IMG/VR virus record: IMGVR_UViG_3300033146_003140
Location: 1-30,705 of that record
Source: a virus
Strand: one strand, 5' to 3'
Length of the DNA: 30,705 nucleotides
Positions within the stretch are counted from its first letter, which is position 1; the number at the start of each line of letters is the position of its first letter. The position numbers and the translations under genes were made by a program. The notes below the pieces were generated by a model, which saw nothing but the letters and a program-made list of their open reading frames with translations, made no database searches and was not told the origin of the DNA. Shown here one piece after another: positions 23,420 through 30,705 of this stretch.

Positions 23420-23950
23420 ATGACACCTTTAACAGTACCGCCAGATTATGAGACTTACAAAGAAGTTTTATACTTTAAGACTTCGATTTTTTCTTCAAAT
23501 GATTCATCAGAAGCTAGACAAGCATTGCTGTCGAGACCAAAATTAAAATGCACATTTACTGCAACAGCGGCAAGAAGTCAGGATATAAATCTACTTAGGG
23601 GTCTTGTTTATAGAAATGATGAAGTGGTAATGTGTCCTATATGGTCTCAAGCACAAATTTTAGATTACTCTTCTTCCTCTCCATCATCTACTATTTATAT
23701 ACCGGAGCAAAGTGTGTTAAAAGTTGGTGATGACGTATTACTTACTGATGAAATGATAGGAGGAGAATACTTAGGCTATGCTAAAGTTGTGGAAGTCCAT
23801 TCATCAAATATAAAAGTAGATAAAGCATTTTCAGTGTCAAAAGGGACATTGTTTGCACCGTACAGAAAAGGTAAAATTAATGCTACAATTTCAAGTAAGA
23901 ACACAGTCGGCATGCTAGAGGCCTTTAATATTACTTTCGAGGAGTTTTAA
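23420..23950 (+). CDS. Distal tail protein (probable)
   Basis: A 176-residue, beta-rich protein. The N-terminal part (YKEVLYFKTSIFSSNDSSEARQALLSRPKLKCTFTA) matches the shape of distal tail proteins, in which a 'tdv..s..gxEqR.alrxxPr' stretch leads a beta-sandwich. It probably forms a ring at the tail tip between tube and hub. A clear AAAGGAATAAA precedes the ATG. It is followed by a second beta-rich gene of similar size, and the two may be partners. The gene order (distal tail, then gpL-like, then hub) supports the call. Confidence 0.6.
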   Translation: MTPLTVPPDYETYKEVLYFKTSIFSSNDSSEARQALLSRPKLKCTFTATAARSQDINLLRGLVYRNDEVVMCPIWSQAQILDYSSSSPSSTIYIPEQSVLKVGDDVLLTDEMIGGEYLGYAKVVEVHSSNIKVDKAFSVSKGTLFAPYRKGKINATISSKNTVGMLEAFNITFEEF

Positions 23951-23951
23951 A

Positions 23952-24542
23952 ATGGATTACTATAATGGGTATTATGTGTTTAACGAAATGCCGGACAAGG
24001 AAATGCAATTTACATTCCATGAACCTTACAAATTTATAGGTGCCAACTATACTACAAGAGACTCCTACGTGCTTAGTAAATCTACATTAACTATAACAGG
24101 AGAGTATGACCAAGTAAACTTAACAGAAAGAAATAAGTTTTTTTACCTATTTAATGATAAGGCTAAAGGAAGACTTAATAATTTTTATTTAAGAACTTTT
24201 GTGTGCAACTTAGAAGTAGTTGAAGATATATCATCAAGTGCAACATCAATTTATGTTAAAAATACTGATATGGACAAACGATATTTGTCTCTAGTAAATA
24301 ATGTACACTTATACAAAGAAGGGGCTAGCCATATACCTCAAATTATAACAGTAGATAAAGCGGCCGACCCCTCAAAAGAAATTATAGGGATTAATACAGG
24401 CTTCGGTATAACAATCCCGGCTGGCTCTTACTTAGAATTTGTATTTTTTGTGAGGTTAGACCAAGATACACTCGCTTTTGATATGACCGATATACATTAC
24501 AGTAAATGCACGTTAAAATTTAAAACTGCTAATAAGGTATAA
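23952..24542 (+). CDS. Tail tip protein, beta-rich
   Basis: A 196-residue, beta-rich protein placed between the probable distal tail protein and the gpL-like protein (lambda gpM-like place). N-terminal MDYYNGYYVFNEMPDKEMQFTFHEPY is aromatic-rich. A segment ITGEYDQVNLTERNKFFYLFNDKAKGR looks like the distal tail 'W..l.e.d...l..Ff...kGr' region. A GAGGAG site 7 nt before the ATG fixes the start. The family cannot be named with certainty; it may be a paralogue of the upstream gene. Confidence 0.55.
   Translation: MDYYNGYYVFNEMPDKEMQFTFHEPYKFIGANYTTRDSYVLSKSTLTITGEYDQVNLTERNKFFYLFNDKAKGRLNNFYLRTFVCNLEVVEDISSSATSIYVKNTDMDKRYLSLVNNVHLYKEGASHIPQIITVDKAADPSKEIIGINTGFGITIPAGSYLEFVFFVRLDQDTLAFDMTDIHYSKCTLKFKTANKV
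24487..24494 (+). promoter_or_regulatory. CCGATATA motif before the gpL-like gene
   Basis: CCGATATACATT matches the leftward copy at 673-690 and lies 49 nt before the ATG at 24544. It is inside the end of the previous gene, so chance cannot be excluded. Confidence 0.35.
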
Positions 24543-24543
24543 G

Positions 24544-25314
24544 ATGGAACTGTATATTATTAAATTATCAAACTCAGAAAAGTATTATTTTACTTCAAAT
24601 ACAACTGATATTACAACAACTAATTTTGAAGGAAGTACAGTAACATACAAAGCAATACCTATAAGCAGAAAAGAACTTGTGTATGATTTGGAAAATAAAA
24701 ATTTTGTTGTTATTGCCCCTTTAACGGAACCAGTCTTTCAAAATCTCGATTTAATTTCAAATGTTATGCCTGTATTTATTTCTATAAGAGACAGCTCTAC
24801 TCATAATATTATTTACCAAGGTACTATTTCAACAGCGGAGCATGATTATAAAAAAGGAGTTGTTGATATAAAACTTAAACAAAGGTTTACAGAGTTTGTT
24901 TCAGAGATACCAAAAAAGACTTACTCAAAATTTTGTCCTTACAGGCTGGGAGATAAATACTGTACTGTTAACTTAGATACTTACTCTGTTGATGCGGCAA
25001 GCGGTGAATTTACGATAGACGAGCTAACTATATATTGCGATAATATTAAAGGTTATGAGACAGGATATTTTACTAATGGCATGGTAAGAGCCAATACAGG
25101 TGAAACAATTTGGATTTTAGATTATAATGGAACATCAGGGTATGTCAAACTAATAACAAGATTTACAAGTGAGAGTAAAGTTTCAAACCTAACATTTATT
25201 CCGGGATGTGACAGGTCTATAGATACATGTGTTAGACGTTTTAATAACAAAGATAATTTTGGAGGGTTCCCTTATATTCCTGATAGAAACCCTGCAACGA
25301 AAGGATTTAGATAA
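24544..25314 (+). CDS. gpL/BR0599-like tail tip protein with likely Fe-S site
   Basis: A 256-residue tail tip protein. Four cysteines are placed as in lambda gpL: C131-x8-C140 (FCPYRLGDKYC) and C222-x6-C229 (GCDRSIDTC). In gpL these bind an iron-sulfur cluster. The C-terminus GCDRSIDTCVRRFNNKDNF, leading on to GGFPYIPDRNP, is the hallmark of the BR0599/gene-transfer-agent tip family. It joins the distal tail to the hub. The N-terminal half is beta-rich (tube-like). The site between the two Cys pairs is longer than in gpL. It ends TAATG, sharing one base with the next start. Confidence 0.85.
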   Translation: MELYIIKLSNSEKYYFTSNTTDITTTNFEGSTVTYKAIPISRKELVYDLENKNFVVIAPLTEPVFQNLDLISNVMPVFISIRDSSTHNIIYQGTISTAEHDYKKGVVDIKLKQRFTEFVSEIPKKTYSKFCPYRLGDKYCTVNLDTYSVDAASGEFTIDELTIYCDNIKGYETGYFTNGMVRANTGETIWILDYNGTSGYVKLITRFTSESKVSNLTFIPGCDRSIDTCVRRFNNKDNFGGFPYIPDRNPATKGFR

Positions 25315-25541
25315 TGTGGTTTTTTGCTTTTATTGCTTTAGCTATAACAATGGTAGTTGTATATCTGTTACTGCCTACACCAAAACAAGATAATAGGACT
25401 CCGGATAAAGCTGGTGCTGATGATTTTACATGGCCTACAAACAATAATGCCAGGTCGATACCAATACTGTACGGGTCAGTGTGGATGCACGGAAATACTT
25501 TAGAAGCTTCTAATTTAAGAAGTGTTCAAATTTGGAGTTAA
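25314..25541 (+). CDS. Tail hub protein, N-terminal part
   Basis: A 75-residue protein. A hydrophobic N-terminus (WFFAFIALAITMVVVYLLLP) is followed by DFTWPTNNNARSIPILYGSVWMHGNTLEASNL. This last part resembles the conserved start of phage hub proteins ('P...eg.pIPvlfGtvr..gpnv.w.gd'). It ends at an in-frame TAA; three bases later, in the same frame, the next gene begins with the segment that would normally follow. It therefore looks like the detached N-terminal domain of the hub. AAGGA before the ATG gives a usable start. Confidence 0.7.
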   Translation: MWFFAFIALAITMVVVYLLLPTPKQDNRTPDKAGADDFTWPTNNNARSIPILYGSVWMHGNTLEASNLRSVQIWS

Positions 25542-25544
25542 GTT

Positions 25545-27833
25545 ATGGGTAAGCATAAGAAGAAACACCAGTTAGTAGGATACGGATATTACTTTAGTTT
25601 TGTGTATGGGTTTTGTGAAAGAATAGAAAATTGGACTGGCTATAAAATGAATGGTCAATTTTTATGGCAAGGCTCAACATCTTCGGGGTTTGCTGTTCCT
25701 GTACCAACTGGTAAAAAAGGAGATGTTTATAAAAGCCCCGGTTCTGCTCACACATACGTTAATGTTTATTTTGGCTTACCTACTGATAATCCTACAGGCA
25801 TAAAATCAGGGATGAAATATAAAAACACAACAATAGCTGTTTTTAATGATGCTTTTGTTGGGGACAATACAACAAACATTCCTGATTATGAATTTAGATT
25901 TGAGAGATACAATGTAGGGGGCTCGTTACCTTACCAAAAAATAGGATATGGAGTAAACCCAGCCGCAATTATTTATGACATTTTAGTAAACCAACTTGAA
26001 GTTGACTCAAGTAGAATAGACATGACATCATTTAATAATGCCGCTAATGTTATGCACAATGAAGGCCTCGGGATGGCTTTTGTCTTAACAAGAGCTAAAA
26101 AGGGATTAGAGTGGATTAAGGAAATTTTAAGATACATGGATGCCGCTATGTATTTTGATTACGTTACTGGTAAATATGTCTTAAAGGTATTTAGAGGAGA
26201 TTATGACACATCAAGTATACCAGTATTGGACAATTCGTCTATATCAGATTTAAAAATAACTCGTTCAGGATGGACTGATGTAGTTTCAACATTTATATTT
26301 AAATACTCGGACACACACGCCGGAGAGGAACATACCTATATAGTAAATAATCCTGCGGCAAGAGAAGCAAATGGTTTTGAATCGACACAAACTTTTGATT
26401 ATACTTTGGTGTATGGATTTGACGCTATGCAGCCAATTATTGAAAGGGCAATTAAAAAGTTCGGTGCTCCAGGTGCGAAAGCAAAATTTAAAGTAAACTT
26501 TGTTGTGGGCTCAACTCTAAGACCCGGTGATGTGTTTTTGCTGGAGAATCCTGTTACAAAATTACAAGAGGTATACAGAGTAACAAAACTTGGAGGGGAT
26601 AAAGTAGAGAATCCTTATTATGATGTTGAAGCTATCTCTGATGTTTACGGGAGAGGATTTTCATTTTTACCCCCTGCAACACCACCATCCAACTCGGAAG
26701 TTGCTCATTGGGAAATACAAGAACCGCTTAATGCGTATATTTCAAAAATGCCTCATGAGTACCTTTTAGATGATACTATGCAATACAAACCTTTTCTTGT
26801 AATAGGAGCCCCCAGAGACAACAGTGAGTATGTAGAGGTAATACAAAAGCAATCTGCTTCTTTTGAATATGAGTTTAACAGTCCTACATTCCCTTGGAAA
26901 AGTGGTAAAATAGTGGGGGCCTCTAAAAATGGTATGCAAAAACTAGCAGAAATAGGATACCATCCTGATTTTCAAATAAAATTGTGGAATGATAAAGGAA
27001 TTTTTACAAGGTCTTACCACTGTAGCCCTGAAGAGTTCCAAAAAGGAACAATTATACTTGCTTCTCCAAAAGATGATTATCCTCTGTTCTATGCGAGAGA
27101 TTTGGATTTATACAAACCTGACCCTGACTCTTGGAGTGGCTCTTATGTTATTATTACAGGACTTTTAGACCCATATGCGGGGCCTGTTGACACGTGGTAT
27201 ACCGGGCCTGTTGACACTATTCATTCAATATACTGGGGCAGTAACTATGAAAACCAAGTGTATGTTCGTATTAATAGACCTGTAGATGACTCAGAGTTAT
27301 ATTATATTCAAGGTCATAGCCCTTATTGTGAAAATAGCTCAAACCCAAAGCGTTTAATTCAGCATAGATTTGCTAATACATTTTATGCTACGGACTGGGT
27401 TGATAATTACCCAAACGATTGTTTTTATATGCACAAAGCCGCCGGAGCTGAAAATTTAACTATTGAGTTAAACACTGCGGGTACGAAATATTTAATAAAA
27501 TGGACTCCTGTTGACTTAGTAGAGGGAGTAGCAAGACAAGATGCGGATTCTTATGTTGGTGCGGATGTTGAAGGCTCTGTGTTTGGTCAATATGCAATAG
27601 AAAAAGTAAGCTCGTCCGGTTCTGTTCAAAGCGTTTATGATAATATAAATATAAATTTTGTATCTGCTAGTAATAACGGATATATAGTATATGAGCTAGA
27701 TAAAACAGTAGGAGACTCTCAAATGTACTGGGCAGTATATCATTGGTCAGACGTATTAGGTGGGTCAACATCAGACGGCTCGTATTTAAATAATGGTACA
27801 AAAAGAGTGTATTTTACACTTCCCATAACATAA
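25545..27833 (+). CDS. Tail hub/central fibre protein, main part
   Basis: A 762-residue protein forming the tail tip hub (lambda gpJ/gp27-like, baseplate hub). The start (GKHKKKHQLVGYGYYFSFVYGFCERIENW) matches the common hub stretch 'KKqvvGYrYYlglhlalchGpv..i'. Residues about 120-380 carry the hub core (GYGVNPAAIIYDILVNQLEVDSSRID, a phage_tail_3-like region). The later part is beta-rich and probably a fibre-like attachment domain, with a repeated GPVDT (PYAGPVDTWYTGPVDTIHS). The ATG at 25545 has GGAG 7 nt upstream, overlapping the stop of the preceding small gene. It is in the same frame as that gene. Confidence 0.82.
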   Translation: MGKHKKKHQLVGYGYYFSFVYGFCERIENWTGYKMNGQFLWQGSTSSGFAVPVPTGKKGDVYKSPGSAHTYVNVYFGLPTDNPTGIKSGMKYKNTTIAVFNDAFVGDNTTNIPDYEFRFERYNVGGSLPYQKIGYGVNPAAIIYDILVNQLEVDSSRIDMTSFNNAANVMHNEGLGMAFVLTRAKKGLEWIKEILRYMDAAMYFDYVTGKYVLKVFRGDYDTSSIPVLDNSSISDLKITRSGWTDVVSTFIFKYSDTHAGEEHTYIVNNPAAREANGFESTQTFDYTLVYGFDAMQPIIERAIKKFGAPGAKAKFKVNFVVGSTLRPGDVFLLENPVTKLQEVYRVTKLGGDKVENPYYDVEAISDVYGRGFSFLPPATPPSNSEVAHWEIQEPLNAYISKMPHEYLLDDTMQYKPFLVIGAPRDNSEYVEVIQKQSASFEYEFNSPTFPWKSGKIVGASKNGMQKLAEIGYHPDFQIKLWNDKGIFTRSYHCSPEEFQKGTIILASPKDDYPLFYARDLDLYKPDPDSWSGSYVIITGLLDPYAGPVDTWYTGPVDTIHSIYWGSNYENQVYVRINRPVDDSELYYIQGHSPYCENSSNPKRLIQHRFANTFYATDWVDNYPNDCFYMHKAAGAENLTIELNTAGTKYLIKWTPVDLVEGVARQDADSYVGADVEGSVFGQYAIEKVSSSGSVQSVYDNININFVSASNNGYIVYELDKTVGDSQMYWAVYHWSDVLGGSTSDGSYLNNGTKRVYFTLPIT

Positions 27834-27848
27834 CTAAAAGGATTTATA

Positions 27849-28382
27849 ATGGCAAATTTAACAAATGGATTAGTAACAGCAGAAAAAGGCTCTACTGTCT
27901 GGAGAATTATTTATAATACTAATTTTCAAAAACTAGATGATATGATGGGAAATTTAGATAGTAATTATTACACAAAAACTGAATCTGACAATAGATATTA
28001 CACTCAGTCTCATATAACTAGCAATTATTATACAAAAGCTATTACAGACTCTAAGTATGCCCCAAAAACAGCTTTTTACAGGACAAAGACTAATTTAACA
28101 CTACAAAACTCTTGGACAAATGTTGGTACTCCATACGAAGACCTTTCATGGACACGTGACGATTACGATTTAGTTCATATTCAAGGTGTTGTTAAAGATG
28201 GTGCGGCAGGAACGGTTATAGCTACATTACCTTCAAGTGCAAGACCTTCCGGGGTAAGACTATTCCCTATTACTACTGCTACAAACACATTCGGAACTAT
28301 TGAAATAAATACTGATGGAGAAATTATATTTAGAGGCGGGGACAATACAAAAGTCTCTGTAGAAATCACTTTTAGAAGATAA
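27849..28382 (+). CDS. Tail fibre/receptor-binding protein
   Basis: A 177-residue protein. After a short N-terminal helical segment, residues about 38-70 hold repeats of NYYTKTESDNRYYTQSHITSNYYTKA. This is the YYTKxExD type found in trimeric phage fibres. The C-terminal domain (about 75-177) is beta-rich (LQNSWTNVGTPYEDLSWTRDDYDLVHIQGVV ... VSVEITFRR), as in small receptor-binding heads. It probably contacts the host surface. AAAGGA precedes the ATG. It is small for a fibre, so the next gene may complete the tip. Confidence 0.75.
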   Translation: MANLTNGLVTAEKGSTVWRIIYNTNFQKLDDMMGNLDSNYYTKTESDNRYYTQSHITSNYYTKAITDSKYAPKTAFYRTKTNLTLQNSWTNVGTPYEDLSWTRDDYDLVHIQGVVKDGAAGTVIATLPSSARPSGVRLFPITTATNTFGTIEINTDGEIIFRGGDNTKVSVEITFRR

Positions 28383-28383
28383 A

Positions 28384-30636
28384 ATGGACTCTATTGTAAG
28401 CATTAAAATATACCATAATGGTAAGCTATTATCAGAACAAATTGAGCATAATCTAATAACGGACTATGGGGATATTTATTATTCTAAAAAAGTTACGGGA
28501 GAGGATACCTCAAGTGAATTTCCAAATTTCTTTTTGGAACTTGGGGAGCACCCTGAATATGAATTAGTAGACCCTGATAAAGATTATAACGGCACAGTGA
28601 AGCCAGTTATGTCTGTTCCGTTAATTGAACAATACACAGAACCAATTACGTCAATGGTTTATAGATTTCATTTTAAAGGTGTACCGCCTGAACATCAAAA
28701 TAAAGTTATTTGGCAGTTGGCTATTGTTAACGGACTTACAGGAGTTGATAAAAAAGCAATTAATGTTTTGAATTTAAAATCCCCAATGAAACTTGTTGAT
28801 GACCTTGATTATTATATTTTAGTTAAGCACACAGTTCATTATCCGGGAACAGAAGATAATAAATGGTTTCACAGAAAACTGTTATATAACTCTGATATTG
28901 AAACAATGTTTTTAGACTTACCGGACTTAAAAGTAAATGAAAATAATATCTATATAGTCAAAGAGGAACCTTCAAGAATAACTGAAAAGTTTTCAACAGA
29001 AACTATAAATTATCCTGAAGAATTAACTAAAGATAGAATTGTTTATACAGTATATAAAAGTCTATGTTCAGGTGCGGATTACGGATGTACAGATAGACAG
29101 AACAGTGTATGGGCATGTGCTGATACTGATTTAATTTTAAAACAAGGCTTCACAGACAATATTAAAGACCTTTCAAATTATAACCACGATAGTTTTGTAA
29201 GCTACTCATGTTTTTTTGAGCCAAAAGAATCCGGAGTATATAGGTTTATTTCAACAGGTGGCTTTGCACAAGATGTTATTATAGAAGGCAAACTGTTTAT
29301 GCCTAACAAAACAGGGAAAGATTCTGAAAATGACTTTTATGAGTATGGCTATGTGCCTATGAAAAAAGGTCAAAAGTATTCTTTTGTGTGCAATTATGTT
29401 CATAAAAAAGGAAACAAATTTCAATTATATTTTATTCCACCCTCACAGGACAATGTTGATAATTTCAAACTACCTTTTAATCTCAAAGAGTTGTTGAATT
29501 ATGCCTCTGTGTACACATACAATGATGATAGACTTTCTAAAATCAATAGAAAAACAATTTTTGTATTAAAATATGGGTTAATAGAAAATTTTATAGGGCA
29601 AAGAAAGCATTATATTTTTAATGAAGCAGAGAAAAATAGATATTTAATACAAATATACAAGCCCGAAGCCAATAGACTTATTCCATTTACTCTACCGGAA
29701 GGGCTTAAAAATAAAACATTCAGCATAATTAAAATTAATACATATGATATTTACTATCGTTCAACTATTAAACTTATAGATGGAGGAATGGCTTTTCAAA
29801 CTACTCATATATACTCTGTAAATTTTAGGTTTAAAGCATACCAAGAGTTCACTTGTAGGAACCACAATACAACATTTTATTATTTTAAAATCAATACCTT
29901 AAAGGGGAATTTTGTCAAAAACTGCCATAATACCCATATAAGGAACATAAATTTTACTTTTAGTGTAAAAAATATTTGTGGAAATGGTCTTCACATTTAC
30001 GACACATCTTTAGATAATGAAGTAAAAACAATTTGCGGAAATGCGTTAAGAGCTTATAATATAGACTACCAAGAAGAATCAAAGTTATTATGTGTCACAG
30101 AAATATTAAATTTAAAGCCACCTTTTAAAATAATTATGGTTCCGGTAGACGAGCAATACAGTGAGCCAATTTGTTTAAGGAGAACTATCAGGTATCAGGG
30201 TATTTTTATAAATTATTATGGTGTATGCTACAGAAAGAGTGTCTATTGTAAAAATATAAAAGTTAATATTTTAAAAAATTGTGTGTATAAAAATACAGTA
30301 AAGATTTATAAGTTGTTCCATAATTGTGAAGGAATCACTTGTTTAATCGGCCCTTACACACGAATTTACACTATTCACACTAATATTGAATATATAATTT
30401 GTTTTCTTAACTTTACTAATATTTATTCAATATTTAAGAACAAACGAAAATACTATGAAGATGTTTGTGCAAAAGACTATACATACATCAAAGAAATCCC
30501 TGTTAATCCAACAGCAGGAAACATGAATAATTGTGCTGAACCCTCTTACATAAGAAATACCGATATAGATTGGAGAATATCAAAAGGGTTCTGTGCAAAA
30601 TTAATTATGCCACCTCCTCCAGGAACAGGCCCATAA
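28384..30636 (+). CDS. Large tail tip protein with PA14-like domain and Cys ladder
   Basis: A 750-residue protein that I cannot assign to a known family as a whole. The N-terminal part (1-270) is beta-rich. Residues about 282-356 (ESGVYRFISTGGFAQDVIIEGKLF ... MKKGQKYSFVCNY) look like a PA14-type sugar-binding barrel. From about 488 to 738 there are 15 cysteines, most 17-21 residues apart, within motifs such as ICGNGLHIYD and ITCLIGPYTRIY; this suggests a solenoid with a Cys column. The protein ends in PPPPGTGP. A tail-tip or host-binding role is inferred from its place after the fibre. It lacks a strong ribosome binding site and starts 1 base after the upstream stop. Confidence 0.65.
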   Translation: MDSIVSIKIYHNGKLLSEQIEHNLITDYGDIYYSKKVTGEDTSSEFPNFFLELGEHPEYELVDPDKDYNGTVKPVMSVPLIEQYTEPITSMVYRFHFKGVPPEHQNKVIWQLAIVNGLTGVDKKAINVLNLKSPMKLVDDLDYYILVKHTVHYPGTEDNKWFHRKLLYNSDIETMFLDLPDLKVNENNIYIVKEEPSRITEKFSTETINYPEELTKDRIVYTVYKSLCSGADYGCTDRQNSVWACADTDLILKQGFTDNIKDLSNYNHDSFVSYSCFFEPKESGVYRFISTGGFAQDVIIEGKLFMPNKTGKDSENDFYEYGYVPMKKGQKYSFVCNYVHKKGNKFQLYFIPPSQDNVDNFKLPFNLKELLNYASVYTYNDDRLSKINRKTIFVLKYGLIENFIGQRKHYIFNEAEKNRYLIQIYKPEANRLIPFTLPEGLKNKTFSIIKINTYDIYYRSTIKLIDGGMAFQTTHIYSVNFRFKAYQEFTCRNHNTTFYYFKINTLKGNFVKNCHNTHIRNINFTFSVKNICGNGLHIYDTSLDNEVKTICGNALRAYNIDYQEESKLLCVTEILNLKPPFKIIMVPVDEQYSEPICLRRTIRYQGIFINYYGVCYRKSVYCKNIKVNILKNCVYKNTVKIYKLFHNCEGITCLIGPYTRIYTIHTNIEYIICFLNFTNIYSIFKNKRKYYEDVCAKDYTYIKEIPVNPTAGNMNNCAEPSYIRNTDIDWRISKGFCAKLIMPPPPGTGP
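30560..30567 (+). promoter_or_regulatory. CCGATATA motif before the last gene
   Basis: CCGATATA lies within the end of the large tip gene, 79 nt before the next ATG. This is further than the other copies, so it is the weakest of the series. Confidence 0.25.
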
Positions 30637-30646
30637 AAGGAAAACT

Positions 30647-30705
30647 ATGAGTTGTAAAGCTTATTCTATACACACAGCAGATTTTACGTCACTAAGACCT
30701 CCATT
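30647..30705 (+). CDS. Start of a further gene (truncated by window edge)
   Basis: An open frame starts at an ATG after AAAAGGAAAACT and reads MSCKAYSIHTADFTSLRPP to the end of the window. A good ribosome binding site and tight spacing support a real gene in the tail-tip operon. Its product cannot be named from 19 codons. Confidence 0.55.
   Translation, partial: MSCKAYSIHTADFTSLRPP

Noticed and set aside
25539-25541. Stop codon reassignment (TAA read as sense)
   Set aside because: TAA ends most other genes in the window, so a general recoding is not plausible; only local read-through remains possible.

Overview
This window is part of an AT-rich, tailed (siphovirus-like) bacteriophage genome. 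The structural genes run rightward in classic HK97/lambda-like order: terS, terL, portal, prohead protease, HK97-fold capsid, connectors, tail tube, tail chaperones, tape measure, distal tail, gpL-like tip protein, hub and fibres. The host is probably a member of the Campylobacterota. The main clue is a small outer-membrane beta-barrel gene whose mature N-terminus (GGDVAPVEP) resembles those of Sulfurimonas/Nautilia-type outer membrane proteins. The low GC and A-rich ribosome binding sites (AAAGGA) also fit. No integrase, repressor, tRNA, replication or lysis gene is visible.

Layout: 1-699 has no credible protein gene. It holds three tandem hairpin repeats (about 108-195) and a less AT-rich stretch with many stems (about 210-640). 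Leftward promoter-like motifs flank that stretch, so it reads best as a structured RNA on the minus strand. 700-4146 is a tightly overlapping leftward operon of ten small genes. One is a MazG-like nucleotide pyrophosphohydrolase, two are small helix-turn-helix proteins, one is a zinc-ribbon protein, and the rest are unrecognised. 4147-4361 is a divergent control region with two inverted repeats. 4362-30636 is the rightward packaging, head and tail block, and a further gene starts at 30647 and runs off the window.

A motif, (C)CGATATA, recurs 15-50 nt before many genes on both strands and also sits in the gene-poor left end. It looks like the -10 block of the phage's own promoter class, and it resembles the CGATWT -10 block reported for Campylobacter sigma-28. 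A consistent -35 was not seen.

The most unusual points are: the candidate minus-strand structured RNA; the outer-membrane protein gene placed between terS and terL under its own promoter; a tail-hub gene cut in two by one in-frame TAA with a ribosome binding site for the second half; a 2339-residue tape measure implying a tail near 0.3 micrometres or more; an unrecognised ETNxFxxRPSLL repeat protein between the tape measure and the distal tail genes; a tip protein whose C-terminal third has cysteines spaced mostly 17-21 residues apart, suggesting a Cys-ladder solenoid; and a 21-bp palindromic element present in two inverted copies 8.3 kb apart.
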